44,424 nt of DNA from Damh-18 sp964390945 (GTDB lineage Bacteria; Patescibacteriota; Minisyncoccia; Phycocordibacterales; UBA918), in the NCBI GenBank assembly GCA_964390945.1, contig CAYMIV010000007.1:1-44424 (forward strand), given 5' to 3'. The stretch's first letter is position 1; each line of letters opens with the position of its first letter. The notes under the pieces are model-generated. The model worked only from the letters and a program-made list of their open reading frames with translations. It was not told the DNA's origin and made no database searches. This document shows, piece by piece, positions 15,584-23,230 of this stretch. The position numbers were made by a program, and so were the translations under genes.

Positions 15584-16273
15584 ATGAAGAAACAACGAGT
15601 CGCATTCTTTGATATCGATGGAACGGTCTTTCGATCTAGTCTTCTTGTTGAACTTGTTGAAAAACTCATCGATGAAAGGGTGTTCCCCGAAGAAACCAGA
15701 ATGCAGTATGAGGTGGCGTATCGTTCGTGGCTTGAACGTGAGGGAAGTTATGATGCCTACATAGACGGTGTTGTGCGTGCGTTCATTAAGCAGATTCGTG
15801 GCGTGCACTATGGTGTACTCGCCGACATCGGACGCGTGGTGGTTGCGGAACGGAGCAAGCACGTCTATCGGTATACGCGCGATCTCATTACCGACCTCAA
15901 ATCGAGAGGGTATTACATCGTTGCCATTTCGCAATCGCCGAAGTTCATTCTTGACGAGTTTTGCGCTTCGTACGGATTCGATAAGGTGTATGGACGGCTC
16001 TATGAACTCGGTCCGCAGGACAGGTTTACCGGGGTGGTGACAGATCTCGAGGTTATCGCCGACAAAGCAAATATTGTCAAACGAGTCTTTGAACGAAATG
16101 ATTTTGATAGAACCGAGTCTGTCGGAGTCGGTGATACAGAGAGTGATGTCCCGCTCCTCGCATCGGTTGAGGTGCCGATTTGTTTCAACCCGAATATGAA
16201 ACTTTACACCCATGCGCAAAAAATGGGGTGGAAGGTGGTGGTTGAACGTAAAGACGTCGTATACACCCTTTGA
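15584..16273 (+). CDS. HAD-superfamily phosphatase (HAD-IB, SerB-like)
   Basis: A 229-residue cytosolic HAD hydrolase. Motif I is FFDIDGT with nucleophile Asp10 and acid/base Asp12; motif II is VAISQSP; motif IV is GVGDTESDVPLL, coordinating Mg2+. The helical cap lies between motif I and motif II. Subclass IB includes phosphoserine phosphatases and lipid-phosphate phosphatases, and the substrate cannot be told here. It is separated by 3 nt from mutY downstream, so the two are probably co-transcribed. Confidence 0.88.
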   Translation: MKKQRVAFFDIDGTVFRSSLLVELVEKLIDERVFPEETRMQYEVAYRSWLEREGSYDAYIDGVVRAFIKQIRGVHYGVLADIGRVVVAERSKHVYRYTRDLITDLKSRGYYIVAISQSPKFILDEFCASYGFDKVYGRLYELGPQDRFTGVVTDLEVIADKANIVKRVFERNDFDRTESVGVGDTESDVPLLASVEVPICFNPNMKLYTHAQKMGWKVVVERKDVVYTL

Positions 16274-16276
16274 GGT

Positions 16277-17089
16277 ATGAACGCCAATGAACGGGCTCTT
16301 GTGAGCACTGTGTGGAAGCACTACCGCCTTCACGGCAGAAAGAATCTCCCCTGGCGCCAGACTCGTAATCCATACCGTATCCTTGTTTCGGAAGTTATGC
16401 TTCAGCAAACACAGGTAGAGCGGGTTACTCAAAAGTATCGTTTATTTTTGAAGCAATTTCCGACCGTTTTTGCACTTGCAGACGCAACGCTCGGAGACGT
16501 TTTGAGGGCATGGCAGGGGCTCGGCTATAATCGCCGAGCAAAAACGCTTCACGAGTGTGCGAAGAAAATTACCGTACAATTCAAGGGTCGAATTCCCAAA
16601 AAAATCAATGATCTCATAACACTTCCCGGGGTGGGACCATATACCGCAGGAGCCATTATGGTGTTTGCATTCAATGAACCAGCCACACTCATTGAAACAA
16701 ATGTTCGCAGTGTGTACCTTCACCATTTCTTCGCTCATGTGAGTGAGATACCGGACGGTGAAATCTTTAAAATAATCGACCGAACGCTTGATCGAAAGAA
16801 TCCACGCGAATGGTACTACGCACTTATGGATTACGGAGCGTTTATAAAAAAAGAGTTCGGTAATCCGAACCGCCGTAGTCGTCATTTCATAACGCAACCA
16901 GCATTCAGTGGCTCCAATCGACACATTCGCGGTTCTATTCTTCGTTTGCTTGCCGCGCGGCGTCTGTCAAGGACGAATTTTCATGAACTCCTTAATTTTG
17001 AAGACGCTCGAATAGACGCACAACTTGAAACGCTCGCCAGAGAATCACTCATCGTGAATCGGCGTGGCATGTACCAACTACCAGAATAA
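16277..17089 (+). CDS. MutY-like adenine glycosylase, Fe-S-less, with Glu at the catalytic Asp position
   Basis: A 270-aa HhH-GPD protein resembling MutY, which removes adenine opposite 8-oxoguanine. Seen: LPWR (24-27), SEVMLQQTQV with Glu39 (the equivalent of MutY Glu37/43), and the helix-hairpin-helix LPGVGPYTAGAI (116-127). The position of the catalytic Asp (canonical D-G-N-V) reads Glu140-Thr-Asn-Val. The C-terminal cluster cysteines are absent (only Cys94 exists in the whole protein). Instead of a NUDIX-like recognition domain, residues about 210-268 look like a small helical/winged-helix region. It could be a divergent MutY or a related glycosylase with a different substrate. Its stop nearly abuts the convergent MFS gene. 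Confidence 0.85.
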   Translation: MNANERALVSTVWKHYRLHGRKNLPWRQTRNPYRILVSEVMLQQTQVERVTQKYRLFLKQFPTVFALADATLGDVLRAWQGLGYNRRAKTLHECAKKITVQFKGRIPKKINDLITLPGVGPYTAGAIMVFAFNEPATLIETNVRSVYLHHFFAHVSEIPDGEIFKIIDRTLDRKNPREWYYALMDYGAFIKKEFGNPNRRSRHFITQPAFSGSNRHIRGSILRLLAARRLSRTNFHELLNFEDARIDAQLETLARESLIVNRRGMYQLPE

Positions 17090-17090
17090 A

Positions 17091-18293
17091 TTATTTGGTA
17101 TCTTTCAGTTTCAGTGTAAAGAAAAGACCCGGAAGCATCAGTGCGCCGAGAATGATAAAGATTTGATGTATGGGCACATAGAGTAGAGTGAGACTTCCAA
17201 GGAGTGAACCAACGACAATAGAGAGGGGACGCGTGATACGGAAGAAACTGATGACGTTCGCATCAGAACCCCGCGTATGTTTAAAGAAATAGCTCTCTGT
17301 GGTTGTTTCAACGAGGCTCGCGCCAACACGGGTTGCAAACATAGCAAGCATCCAGAGTGCAACCGAGGTGCCACCAAGAAATGTGAACCATGCGGTGGAG
17401 AGCGCGATGATGCAAAAGCCGGCAGCCATCATCTCTTTCTCCCCAATCCACTCATCCGCAATGCGACCGATGGGGTACTCGAGAACAACATATGCGATGA
17501 GACCCGCAAAAAGGATTTTACCGATGATATCCCAACTGAACCCGATTGATTCGCTAAGATAAATTGGCGTATAAATGACCATCCACGCAAAAAAGAGCTG
17601 AAGTAGAAAATGTGAAAGAAAAACAAATCGTATGTTCTTATGGACCCAAAAATTTCTGATTGCGGAAAGAATGTCGGGCGACGTATAAGCGGGGTCTTGG
17701 AAGGTGCGGAAGTAACGCATAATAACGATAAGGAATGGAATAAGAAAAAGCGCACTCACAATATAAACGGGAGAAAAGTCGGATGCGCTCTCCCCCATAA
17801 GTGCAGACATGATGAGCGGCGCCATTGCTCCCGCAAGACTCATGATGACAAGAAGAAAGCCGCGCCGCCCGCCGGTCGCGTCTTCGTTGTCGCCAATCAT
17901 CTCTTCCAGGTAAATATCAAGATTGAAAAGAATAAGTGGCGCAATCGCCTGGTGTATCAAGAAGAGCGGTATGGCAATGCGGAGTGAATCGGTGTACGCC
18001 ATACCAATGAGAGCGACAAACTCAATAAGCGTACCAACGAGCGTGAGATTATAATTGCCTGCTTTGTGGAGTACCCGTGAAATAAAGAGAAAACAGAGAA
18101 TGCACACAGCCGAGCTCACCGTATACAAAAGACCCACTGTTGTTTTATCGACAAACTGACCAACGAACGATGAGTTGATATACAGCACAATTGCCCAATG
18201 AAGCGAAAGGAGCACCATGGCCCCATAGAGTGCATTGAAGTTGCGTTTACGCCTTGAGGTTCGTCGAAATTCAGGAGTTACGAGTACTGGCAT
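17091..18293 (-). CDS. Major facilitator superfamily transporter
   Basis: About 400 residues with roughly 12 hydrophobic helices in two six-helix halves, as in MFS transporters. A basic N-terminal segment (RRTSRRKRN) precedes the first helix, and a charged central loop separates the halves. The substrate is unknown: no efflux-family motif is obvious. I start it at the ATG at 18293, because TATACT on the minus strand (18302-18307) ends 8 nt upstream; a longer frame begins at 18338 but includes that promoter-like element. No terminator separates it from convergent mutY (17089). Confidence 0.8.
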   Translation of the reverse strand: MPVLVTPEFRRTSRRKRNFNALYGAMVLLSLHWAIVLYINSSFVGQFVDKTTVGLLYTVSSAVCILCFLFISRVLHKAGNYNLTLVGTLIEFVALIGMAYTDSLRIAIPLFLIHQAIAPLILFNLDIYLEEMIGDNEDATGGRRGFLLVIMSLAGAMAPLIMSALMGESASDFSPVYIVSALFLIPFLIVIMRYFRTFQDPAYTSPDILSAIRNFWVHKNIRFVFLSHFLLQLFFAWMVIYTPIYLSESIGFSWDIIGKILFAGLIAYVVLEYPIGRIADEWIGEKEMMAAGFCIIALSTAWFTFLGGTSVALWMLAMFATRVGASLVETTTESYFFKHTRGSDANVISFFRITRPLSIVVGSLLGSLTLLYVPIHQIFIILGALMLPGLFFTLKLKDTK

Positions 18294-18310
18294 ACAGGGA
18301 TAGTATAACC

Positions 18311-18450
18311 TACGAGTATGAGTATGTAGTATGAGCATGAGGACGGATGGTTATAGAGAACATGGAATAGAAGAATAGAGAATAGAACGAAGACGAGAAC
18401 ACCGCCGTTTTGCTTTGCAAAACGGCGGTGTTCTAAGCACTAAGTACTAA
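18311..18450 (+). repeat. Dispersed intergenic repeat, copy B, ending in a 17-bp hairpin
   Basis: The same block order as 15421-15525: tgaggacgg, ttatagagaa, aatagagaatagaacga, then a perfect inverted repeat with arms 18397-18413 and 18417-18433 (gaacaccgccgttttgc, loop TTT), followed by repeated ctaagcactaagtactaag units. It fills the gap between two minus-strand genes. The hairpin could also terminate RNase J transcription. Confidence 0.75.
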
Positions 18451-18466
18451 GCTACTAAGTACTAAC

Positions 18467-20563
18467 TTAAATTCCAATAAGTACAGGGATAACCATCGGG
18501 GTTTTGTTGGTCTTCTGCAGAAGAAAGCCGGAAACTACATTCGCTATCTCATCTTTTACATAATCGAGGTCAACCGGATTGGAACTCTCGGTCGTTTTTT
18601 CGACTGTTTTTTTGATAAGCACTCGTGCTTCAGAAAGGAGTTGTTGGTTTTCGCGAAGGTACACGAATCCTCGGGAAATAATGTCCGGCGATTTGCGGAG
18701 CTTGCCGGTCTTTGCGTTTACGGTTGCAATGATTACGAACATGCCATCCTCGGCGAGGGATTGACGGTCTCGAATGACAACCTCTTGTCGGGTCCCGACG
18801 GTAAATCCGTCAACCATCATGATTTCCGAAGGTGCCTTCTCCTTGTGAATTTGAAGTTCTGTTCCGTTTTTTATATCAATGACCGAACCATTATCGGCAA
18901 GAATGATATTTTCCTTTGGGAAACCCGCCTCAATATTTGCATACGCATGACAGCGAATCATTGAGTGGTATCCGTAGTACGGCATGAGAAACTTCGGCTT
19001 TACTTGAGAACGTATCCATACGAGCTCGCCAGAATTTCCATGTCCTGTTGAGTGAACATCGGACGCACGGTAGTGGATAATATGCACTCCCTTTCGGTAC
19101 AGATTGTCTTTGAGTTTTTGAACTGACAACTCATTCCCCGGAATGACCGACGAAGAAAGCATAATGGTGTCGCGATCGTTGAGTGTTATGAACTTGTGTC
19201 GCCCAGTTGCAATGCGCATAAGTGCGGCGAATTCTTCACCCTGTGCGCCGGTTGCGAGAACAACAATGCGATCAGAGGGATAGTTGCCCATTTCTTGGAC
19301 GGGAATAATGGTGCCTTTGCTCACCTTCATTAAACCCGCGAGCTCTGCTATTTCGAGGTTTGTTTTGATACTTCTTCCTTCGAGAACAATTTTCTTTCCG
19401 AGTTTCTCGCAAATCATGATGATGCGAATCATGCGCTCGAATTGCGATGCGAACGTACCCACGACGAGACGTCCTTTCACATCGCGAACAATATTCTCGA
19501 TATTCGTATGGACACGCACCTCGGGAATTGAAAAACCGTCGCGTTCCGCATTTGTTGAATCACCAATGAAAAGAATATTGTTGTCTTTTCCGACCGTACC
19601 CCATGTGTCTTGTTCCTTCTGTGATGGCACACCTTCGTCATGCTCGAGTTTCAGGTCTCCTGAAATTACGATATTTCCGTGCTTTGTTTCGACAGACACG
19701 CCCATTGAGTCGGGAATGGAATGGGTGACAGGAAACGGTTTAATATACGTGTTGCCAATTTTAATGCGCTGACCGATTTCGACAATTTGCATATTCACCT
19801 TGGGGAGATGAGGAAATTCTTCCTGCCGTTTCAAGATCATGAGTGAGGTGAGATAGCGAGTATAAATCGGCGGATTTCCAATACGTTCAAGCACGAACGG
19901 AATGCCGCCGATGTGATCGAGGTGTCCGTGCGTTATGACGAGCCCTCTGATTTTGTGCTTATTCGCTTCAAGATATTGTGTGTTCGGAAGGATGTAATTC
20001 ACCCCGGGCGCCTCGGCTTCAGCCGAAACGAATTGAAAACCTGCGTCAAAGATAACAATGTCATCTTTTGTTTCGACGATAATCATATTCTTACCCACTT
20101 CCTCAACTCCTCCGAGTGGAATAACGCGGACGATATTTTCATCGACCACAGGAGAGATTGAAAGCGATTGAGTATCCTCAACATTGGAGCGGTGGGTGAG
20201 TGCGGGAGCGGTCAGACTTCGTGGTTTACGAATTTGACCCCGCCGTGTCCCGCGACCTTTTTGTGAAGATGATTCACGTGTGCGGGGTGTTTCGTGCGTA
20301 CGATGACCTCGGCGTTCGTGACCCCGCGGAGTGCGCTGTGCGGACGAATATGAGCGCATATGTCCGTTATTTCGATGAGAAGCACTACGCTCTGGAGCGT
20401 TGTGGGTGCCGGGAGTTCCTGCGCTTCTTTGAGCCGCTCCGGAAGACATCTGGGTTTCATCGTGTCGTACGACGCGTATTTCAGGACGACGTCCACGGAT
20501 GTGCGGGGTACGAGGTCTCCCAGAGCCCCTGCGACTATTGTTGAAGTTTGATGCGTTATTCAT
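18467..20563 (-). CDS. rnj: Ribonuclease J with long disordered N-terminal extension
   Basis: A 698-aa metallo-beta-lactamase/beta-CASP ribonuclease, involved in mRNA decay and maturation (5'-3' exo and endonuclease in characterised members). The catalytic His/Asp motif THGHLDHIGG lies at about 211-220; further zinc-site motifs are VTHSIPDS and SGDLKLEHD, and the beta-CASP region contains HSTGHGNSGEL. The C-terminal domain is present. Residues 1-about 140 are unusual: highly Arg/His/Gly/Ser/Thr-rich and disordered, a likely RNA- or partner-binding tail. Core RNase J proteins are about 550-560 aa, so the extra length is this tail. The gap to the upstream SBP gene is 61 nt. Confidence 0.93.
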   Translation of the reverse strand: MNNASNFNNSRRGSGRPRTPHIRGRRPEIRVVRHDETQMSSGAAQRSAGTPGTHNAPERSASHRNNGHMRSYSSAQRTPRGHERRGHRTHETPRTRESSSQKGRGTRRGQIRKPRSLTAPALTHRSNVEDTQSLSISPVVDENIVRVIPLGGVEEVGKNMIIVETKDDIVIFDAGFQFVSAEAEAPGVNYILPNTQYLEANKHKIRGLVITHGHLDHIGGIPFVLERIGNPPIYTRYLTSLMILKRQEEFPHLPKVNMQIVEIGQRIKIGNTYIKPFPVTHSIPDSMGVSVETKHGNIVISGDLKLEHDEGVPSQKEQDTWGTVGKDNNILFIGDSTNAERDGFSIPEVRVHTNIENIVRDVKGRLVVGTFASQFERMIRIIMICEKLGKKIVLEGRSIKTNLEIAELAGLMKVSKGTIIPVQEMGNYPSDRIVVLATGAQGEEFAALMRIATGRHKFITLNDRDTIMLSSSVIPGNELSVQKLKDNLYRKGVHIIHYRASDVHSTGHGNSGELVWIRSQVKPKFLMPYYGYHSMIRCHAYANIEAGFPKENIILADNGSVIDIKNGTELQIHKEKAPSEIMMVDGFTVGTRQEVVIRDRQSLAEDGMFVIIATVNAKTGKLRKSPDIISRGFVYLRENQQLLSEARVLIKKTVEKTTESSNPVDLDYVKDEIANVVSGFLLQKTNKTPMVIPVLIGI

Positions 20564-20624
20564 GGGTACGTTGTATGTGTTTACTATTGGTTAGAAATAA
20601 ATATCAAAAATAAATATAAAAGAT

Positions 20625-22385
20625 TTATTCTGTTGACCCTCTCAGGGGTGGCCACACGGACTCGGTATTGATATACCACTGTGCGAGGGTTGCAAATCGT
20701 TCGTGCGGTTCTCCGACGCCCGTAAACGACTCTCCGACGATGCGCGTCGGGAAGACGTATACAAGTTTCGGTGTGTACAGAAATATTGCCGGAAGTTCCT
20801 TCTCGATTTCTCGCGAAAAAGCCTCAAAGGCAACAGCCCGCGCCTCATGGTCCTGCGTGGTTCTGATTGTTTCGAGCGCCGCATCGGTTGTCAGGTTTGC
20901 GTAGAGGGCGATATTCAGACGCGGATCGTTCCGTTGTGACGAGTGCCAAAAGGAATAGAGATCGAGCGATCGGCCGAGTATGGTTCCAAAGAGAAGCGAT
21001 TCGTAATCACGTGGTCGAATAATCGACTGGGTGAGGTCGGAAAGTTCAAATTGTTTTACCGATACTTCGGCACCGAGCTGCTTCCACGTTGCCGCGAGGC
21101 GCTCTGCGGTTTTTTCAAATACCGGAGTGTTTACGGTTGCAATACTGAATGAGAGCGGAACAACTGTTTTGTCGATTTCCTTTTCCCAAACCCCCCTTGC
21201 TTCATTGAGTTTCCATCCGGCGCTCTTCAGTATGACGCGAGCATCCTCAAAAGGATCACCGCTTTGGGTTGAGGCTGGTGCGGGAGTGGGTGTAATGCCG
21301 AATCCTTCTGGAACCGGGCCATAGAGCGGTGTTCCATAACCATTGAGCACCTCCTCAATCAAACTATTTCTATCAACAACCATGTTGAGCGCCTTACGAA
21401 CCGCCTGGTCCCGAAGTGCGGGAGATTTGTTTTGATTGAAAAAGAGAGCAAATGTTCGCGGGTAGGGCATTGAAAGCACCTCATGCTTTTCTTCGACAAG
21501 GACTAGTTTATCAATGTTCGAGGCATCGAATGAAATAACCCCCTCGATAAGCCCTTTGTTAAACGCTGTGATAAGTTTTTCATCACTCGGAAAAAAAGAG
21601 AATACGATGTATTCAATGCGTACTTTTTCTCCGTGATACTGCTCATTTCGCGCGAGCGTGTACGATTCGGGAATACCTGAATCGTTGCGTTCAATATTTT
21701 CAATGCGATACGGACCCGAACCAACCGGCTCGATATTTCTCTGACTGAAGGGAAATTCTTCAACGGTGACATCCTTCCATATGTGGTGGGGGAGGATGCC
21801 AAACGTAAGAACTTCCGGGAAAAACGTGTACGGACTGGGAAGAACAAAATTTATCTCATAATCGCCAAGTCGTTCTATCATGACTCCCTCCATGTTCGGT
21901 CGAAGCGGACTTGCAAGTGAGGGTTCCTGGATCCGACCAACTGTGAAAATGACATCGTCGGCGGTGAGTGGTGACCCATCATGAAAAAGCACGTTTTTTC
22001 GGAGAACAACATTGTAGGTCAGTCCGTCTTCGGATACCGTTACCGATTCGGCAACATTAGGAACAAGACTGCCGTCTTTGCCAAGTTTCATAATTCCGTC
22101 AAAGACGAGTGCGCTCACGTCTTTATCAACCCTCGTTACCGCAAGTACAGGATTTACGAAGCGAGGAGTCCCCACCACGCCTTCAGTGTAGGTGCCGCCG
22201 AGGGCGGGGGTGCGAACTTGAAAATTGGTTGAAAGTGTTGCAACGAAACCAAGGAGTGAGATAAACGCAACAAGTAAGATGATTTTGAGAATGAGAGAAT
22301 CACCGACTGACAAGCGGCTCAAGAAAGCAAAACCTCTGTCTATATAAGAAGCGCGAGGCAAAATATTTCGTGGTGTTAATTCCAT
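20625..22385 (-). CDS. ABC-type peptide substrate-binding protein (SBP_bac_5 family)
   Basis: A 586-residue solute-binding protein of the OppA/DppA type. A single N-terminal TM segment (about 31-50) anchors it instead of a lipobox. The family signature follows: GTYTEGVVGTPRFVNPVL, then SEDGLTYNVVLRKNVLFHDGSPLTADDV. The rest fits the two-lobed family-5 fold. It would capture peptides or similar ligands for an ABC importer, but no permease or ATPase gene lies in the window. It sits in a minus-strand series with secG upstream and RNase J downstream. Confidence 0.88.
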   Translation of the reverse strand: MELTPRNILPRASYIDRGFAFLSRLSVGDSLILKIILLVAFISLLGFVATLSTNFQVRTPALGGTYTEGVVGTPRFVNPVLAVTRVDKDVSALVFDGIMKLGKDGSLVPNVAESVTVSEDGLTYNVVLRKNVLFHDGSPLTADDVIFTVGRIQEPSLASPLRPNMEGVMIERLGDYEINFVLPSPYTFFPEVLTFGILPHHIWKDVTVEEFPFSQRNIEPVGSGPYRIENIERNDSGIPESYTLARNEQYHGEKVRIEYIVFSFFPSDEKLITAFNKGLIEGVISFDASNIDKLVLVEEKHEVLSMPYPRTFALFFNQNKSPALRDQAVRKALNMVVDRNSLIEEVLNGYGTPLYGPVPEGFGITPTPAPASTQSGDPFEDARVILKSAGWKLNEARGVWEKEIDKTVVPLSFSIATVNTPVFEKTAERLAATWKQLGAEVSVKQFELSDLTQSIIRPRDYESLLFGTILGRSLDLYSFWHSSQRNDPRLNIALYANLTTDAALETIRTTQDHEARAVAFEAFSREIEKELPAIFLYTPKLVYVFPTRIVGESFTGVGEPHERFATLAQWYINTESVWPPLRGSTE

Positions 22386-22472
22386 GAGGGTAGAGCAATC
22401 GATATGATGCGCTAATAACAGGGTGTGAAATCACCGTTCGTGCGGTGAAATCAAAACGCGTGAGATATTTGT

Positions 22473-22703
22473 TTAGATGACGAGACTAAGAAAGGCTGAA
22501 GCGACGAAGATTATGCCAAGAAAAACCGATGTCTTGAACAAAAAAAGTTCTGCGCCACGTCGTTTGTGGTACGTTGCGCTAAAATTATCTCCCCCGAATG
22601 CACCACCCATACTCGACCCCCGCTGTTGCAGAAGTATCGCGGTAACGAGGAGGAGTGAGAGGATTATTTGCACGTACGGAAGTATGGTGCGGACGATTTC
22701 CAT
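22473..22703 (-). CDS. secG: Preprotein translocase subunit SecG
   Basis: A 76-aa protein with two TM helices around a polar loop. The family motif is visible: LLLVTAILLQQRGSSMGGAFGG, with the loop running into FSATYHKRRGAE before the second helix. SecG assists SecYE in Sec-dependent export. I use the ATG at 22703 because it starts the first TM helix and TGGTATCAT (22714-22722 on the minus strand) lies 10 nt upstream; the longer frame from 22853 has no SecG-like sequence. It is divergent from groES. Confidence 0.88.
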   Translation of the reverse strand: MEIVRTILPYVQIILSLLLVTAILLQQRGSSMGGAFGGDNFSATYHKRRGAELFLFKTSVFLGIIFVASAFLSLVI

Positions 22704-22798
22704 GTCGCCGTCGATGATACCACACAGGAATAAAAATGCAATGCTCGCGTGCTGGGGACGGGTATTGAGACGTTTTTGACACGAGGTTACGGTCTCCG

Positions 22799-22804
22799 TA
22801 TAAT
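22799..22804 (+). promoter_or_regulatory. -10 element of the groES-groEL operon
   Basis: TATAAT, 33 nt before the TTG at 22838. I looked for a CIRCE operator (TTAGCACTC-N9-GAGTGCTAA) between 22704 and 22843 and found none, so HrcA-type control is not supported. Confidence 0.5.
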
Positions 22805-22837
22805 ACCGACGCATTATTAGACTAAAGGAAGATATAT

Positions 22838-23170
22838 TTGTATATGACTTCACACAACGAAGGGGGTTCTGTGATTCGACCGCTCGGAGACAGGGTGGTT
22901 GTACGGCGCCTTACCGAAGAAGAAAATGGCACGAAATCAGCGTCAGGTATTATCATTCCTGACACGGTGAGCAAGGAAAAGCCGGAGCAGGGAATAGTCA
23001 TTGCTGTCGGCACGGGGAAGTGGAATGAGGATGGTGACGCCCGACTGCCGCTTGAAGTAAAAGTCGGCGACCGTGTGGTCTTTTCTAAATATGGTTACGA
23101 TGAAGTCAAGATTGCTGGTGAAGAATACTTCATTGTTTCAGAAGCGAGCGTTCTTGCAGTTATGAATTAA
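22838..23170 (+). CDS. groES: Co-chaperonin GroES
   Basis: A 108-110-aa co-chaperonin, the heptameric lid of GroEL. Core signatures are present: IRPLGDRVVVRR near the N-terminus, SGIIIPDTVSKEKPEQGIVIAVG spanning the mobile loop, and GDRVVFSKYGYDEVKI at the C-terminal side. AAGGAAG (22825-22831) is spaced 6 nt from a TTG at 22838 and 12 nt from the ATG at 22844, so either start is possible. It is followed by groEL after 60 nt. Confidence 0.95.
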   Translation: MYMTSHNEGGSVIRPLGDRVVVRRLTEEENGTKSASGIIIPDTVSKEKPEQGIVIAVGTGKWNEDGDARLPLEVKVGDRVVFSKYGYDEVKIAGEEYFIVSEASVLAVMN

Positions 23171-23175
23171 TAACC

Positions 23176-23194
23176 CATAGGGTTTTGCCCTATG
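23176..23194 (+). other. Small hairpin between groES and groEL
   Basis: CATAGGG/CCCTATG arms (7 bp) around TTTTG, without a U tract. It may adjust relative expression or be a processing site; a full terminator is unlikely inside this operon. Confidence 0.4.
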
Positions 23195-23230
23195 AGGTAA
23201 TGGATTATTCAGTAAGTCAAATATCTAGGC

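Noticed and set aside
20200..20544. Long plus-strand frame antisense to the RNase J N-terminal extension
   Set aside because: The frame is a by-product of the Arg/Gly-rich codons of RNase J, which has clear family motifs in its own frame.
22425..22455. Hairpin atcaccg/cggtgaaat between the SBP and secG genes as a terminator
   Set aside because: The stem is short and lacks a U tract on either strand; too weak to list.
22704..22843. CIRCE/HrcA heat-shock operator before groES
   Set aside because: No TTAGCACTC-N9-GAGTGCTAA-like dyad is present; only a -10 and a Shine-Dalgarno-like site were found.
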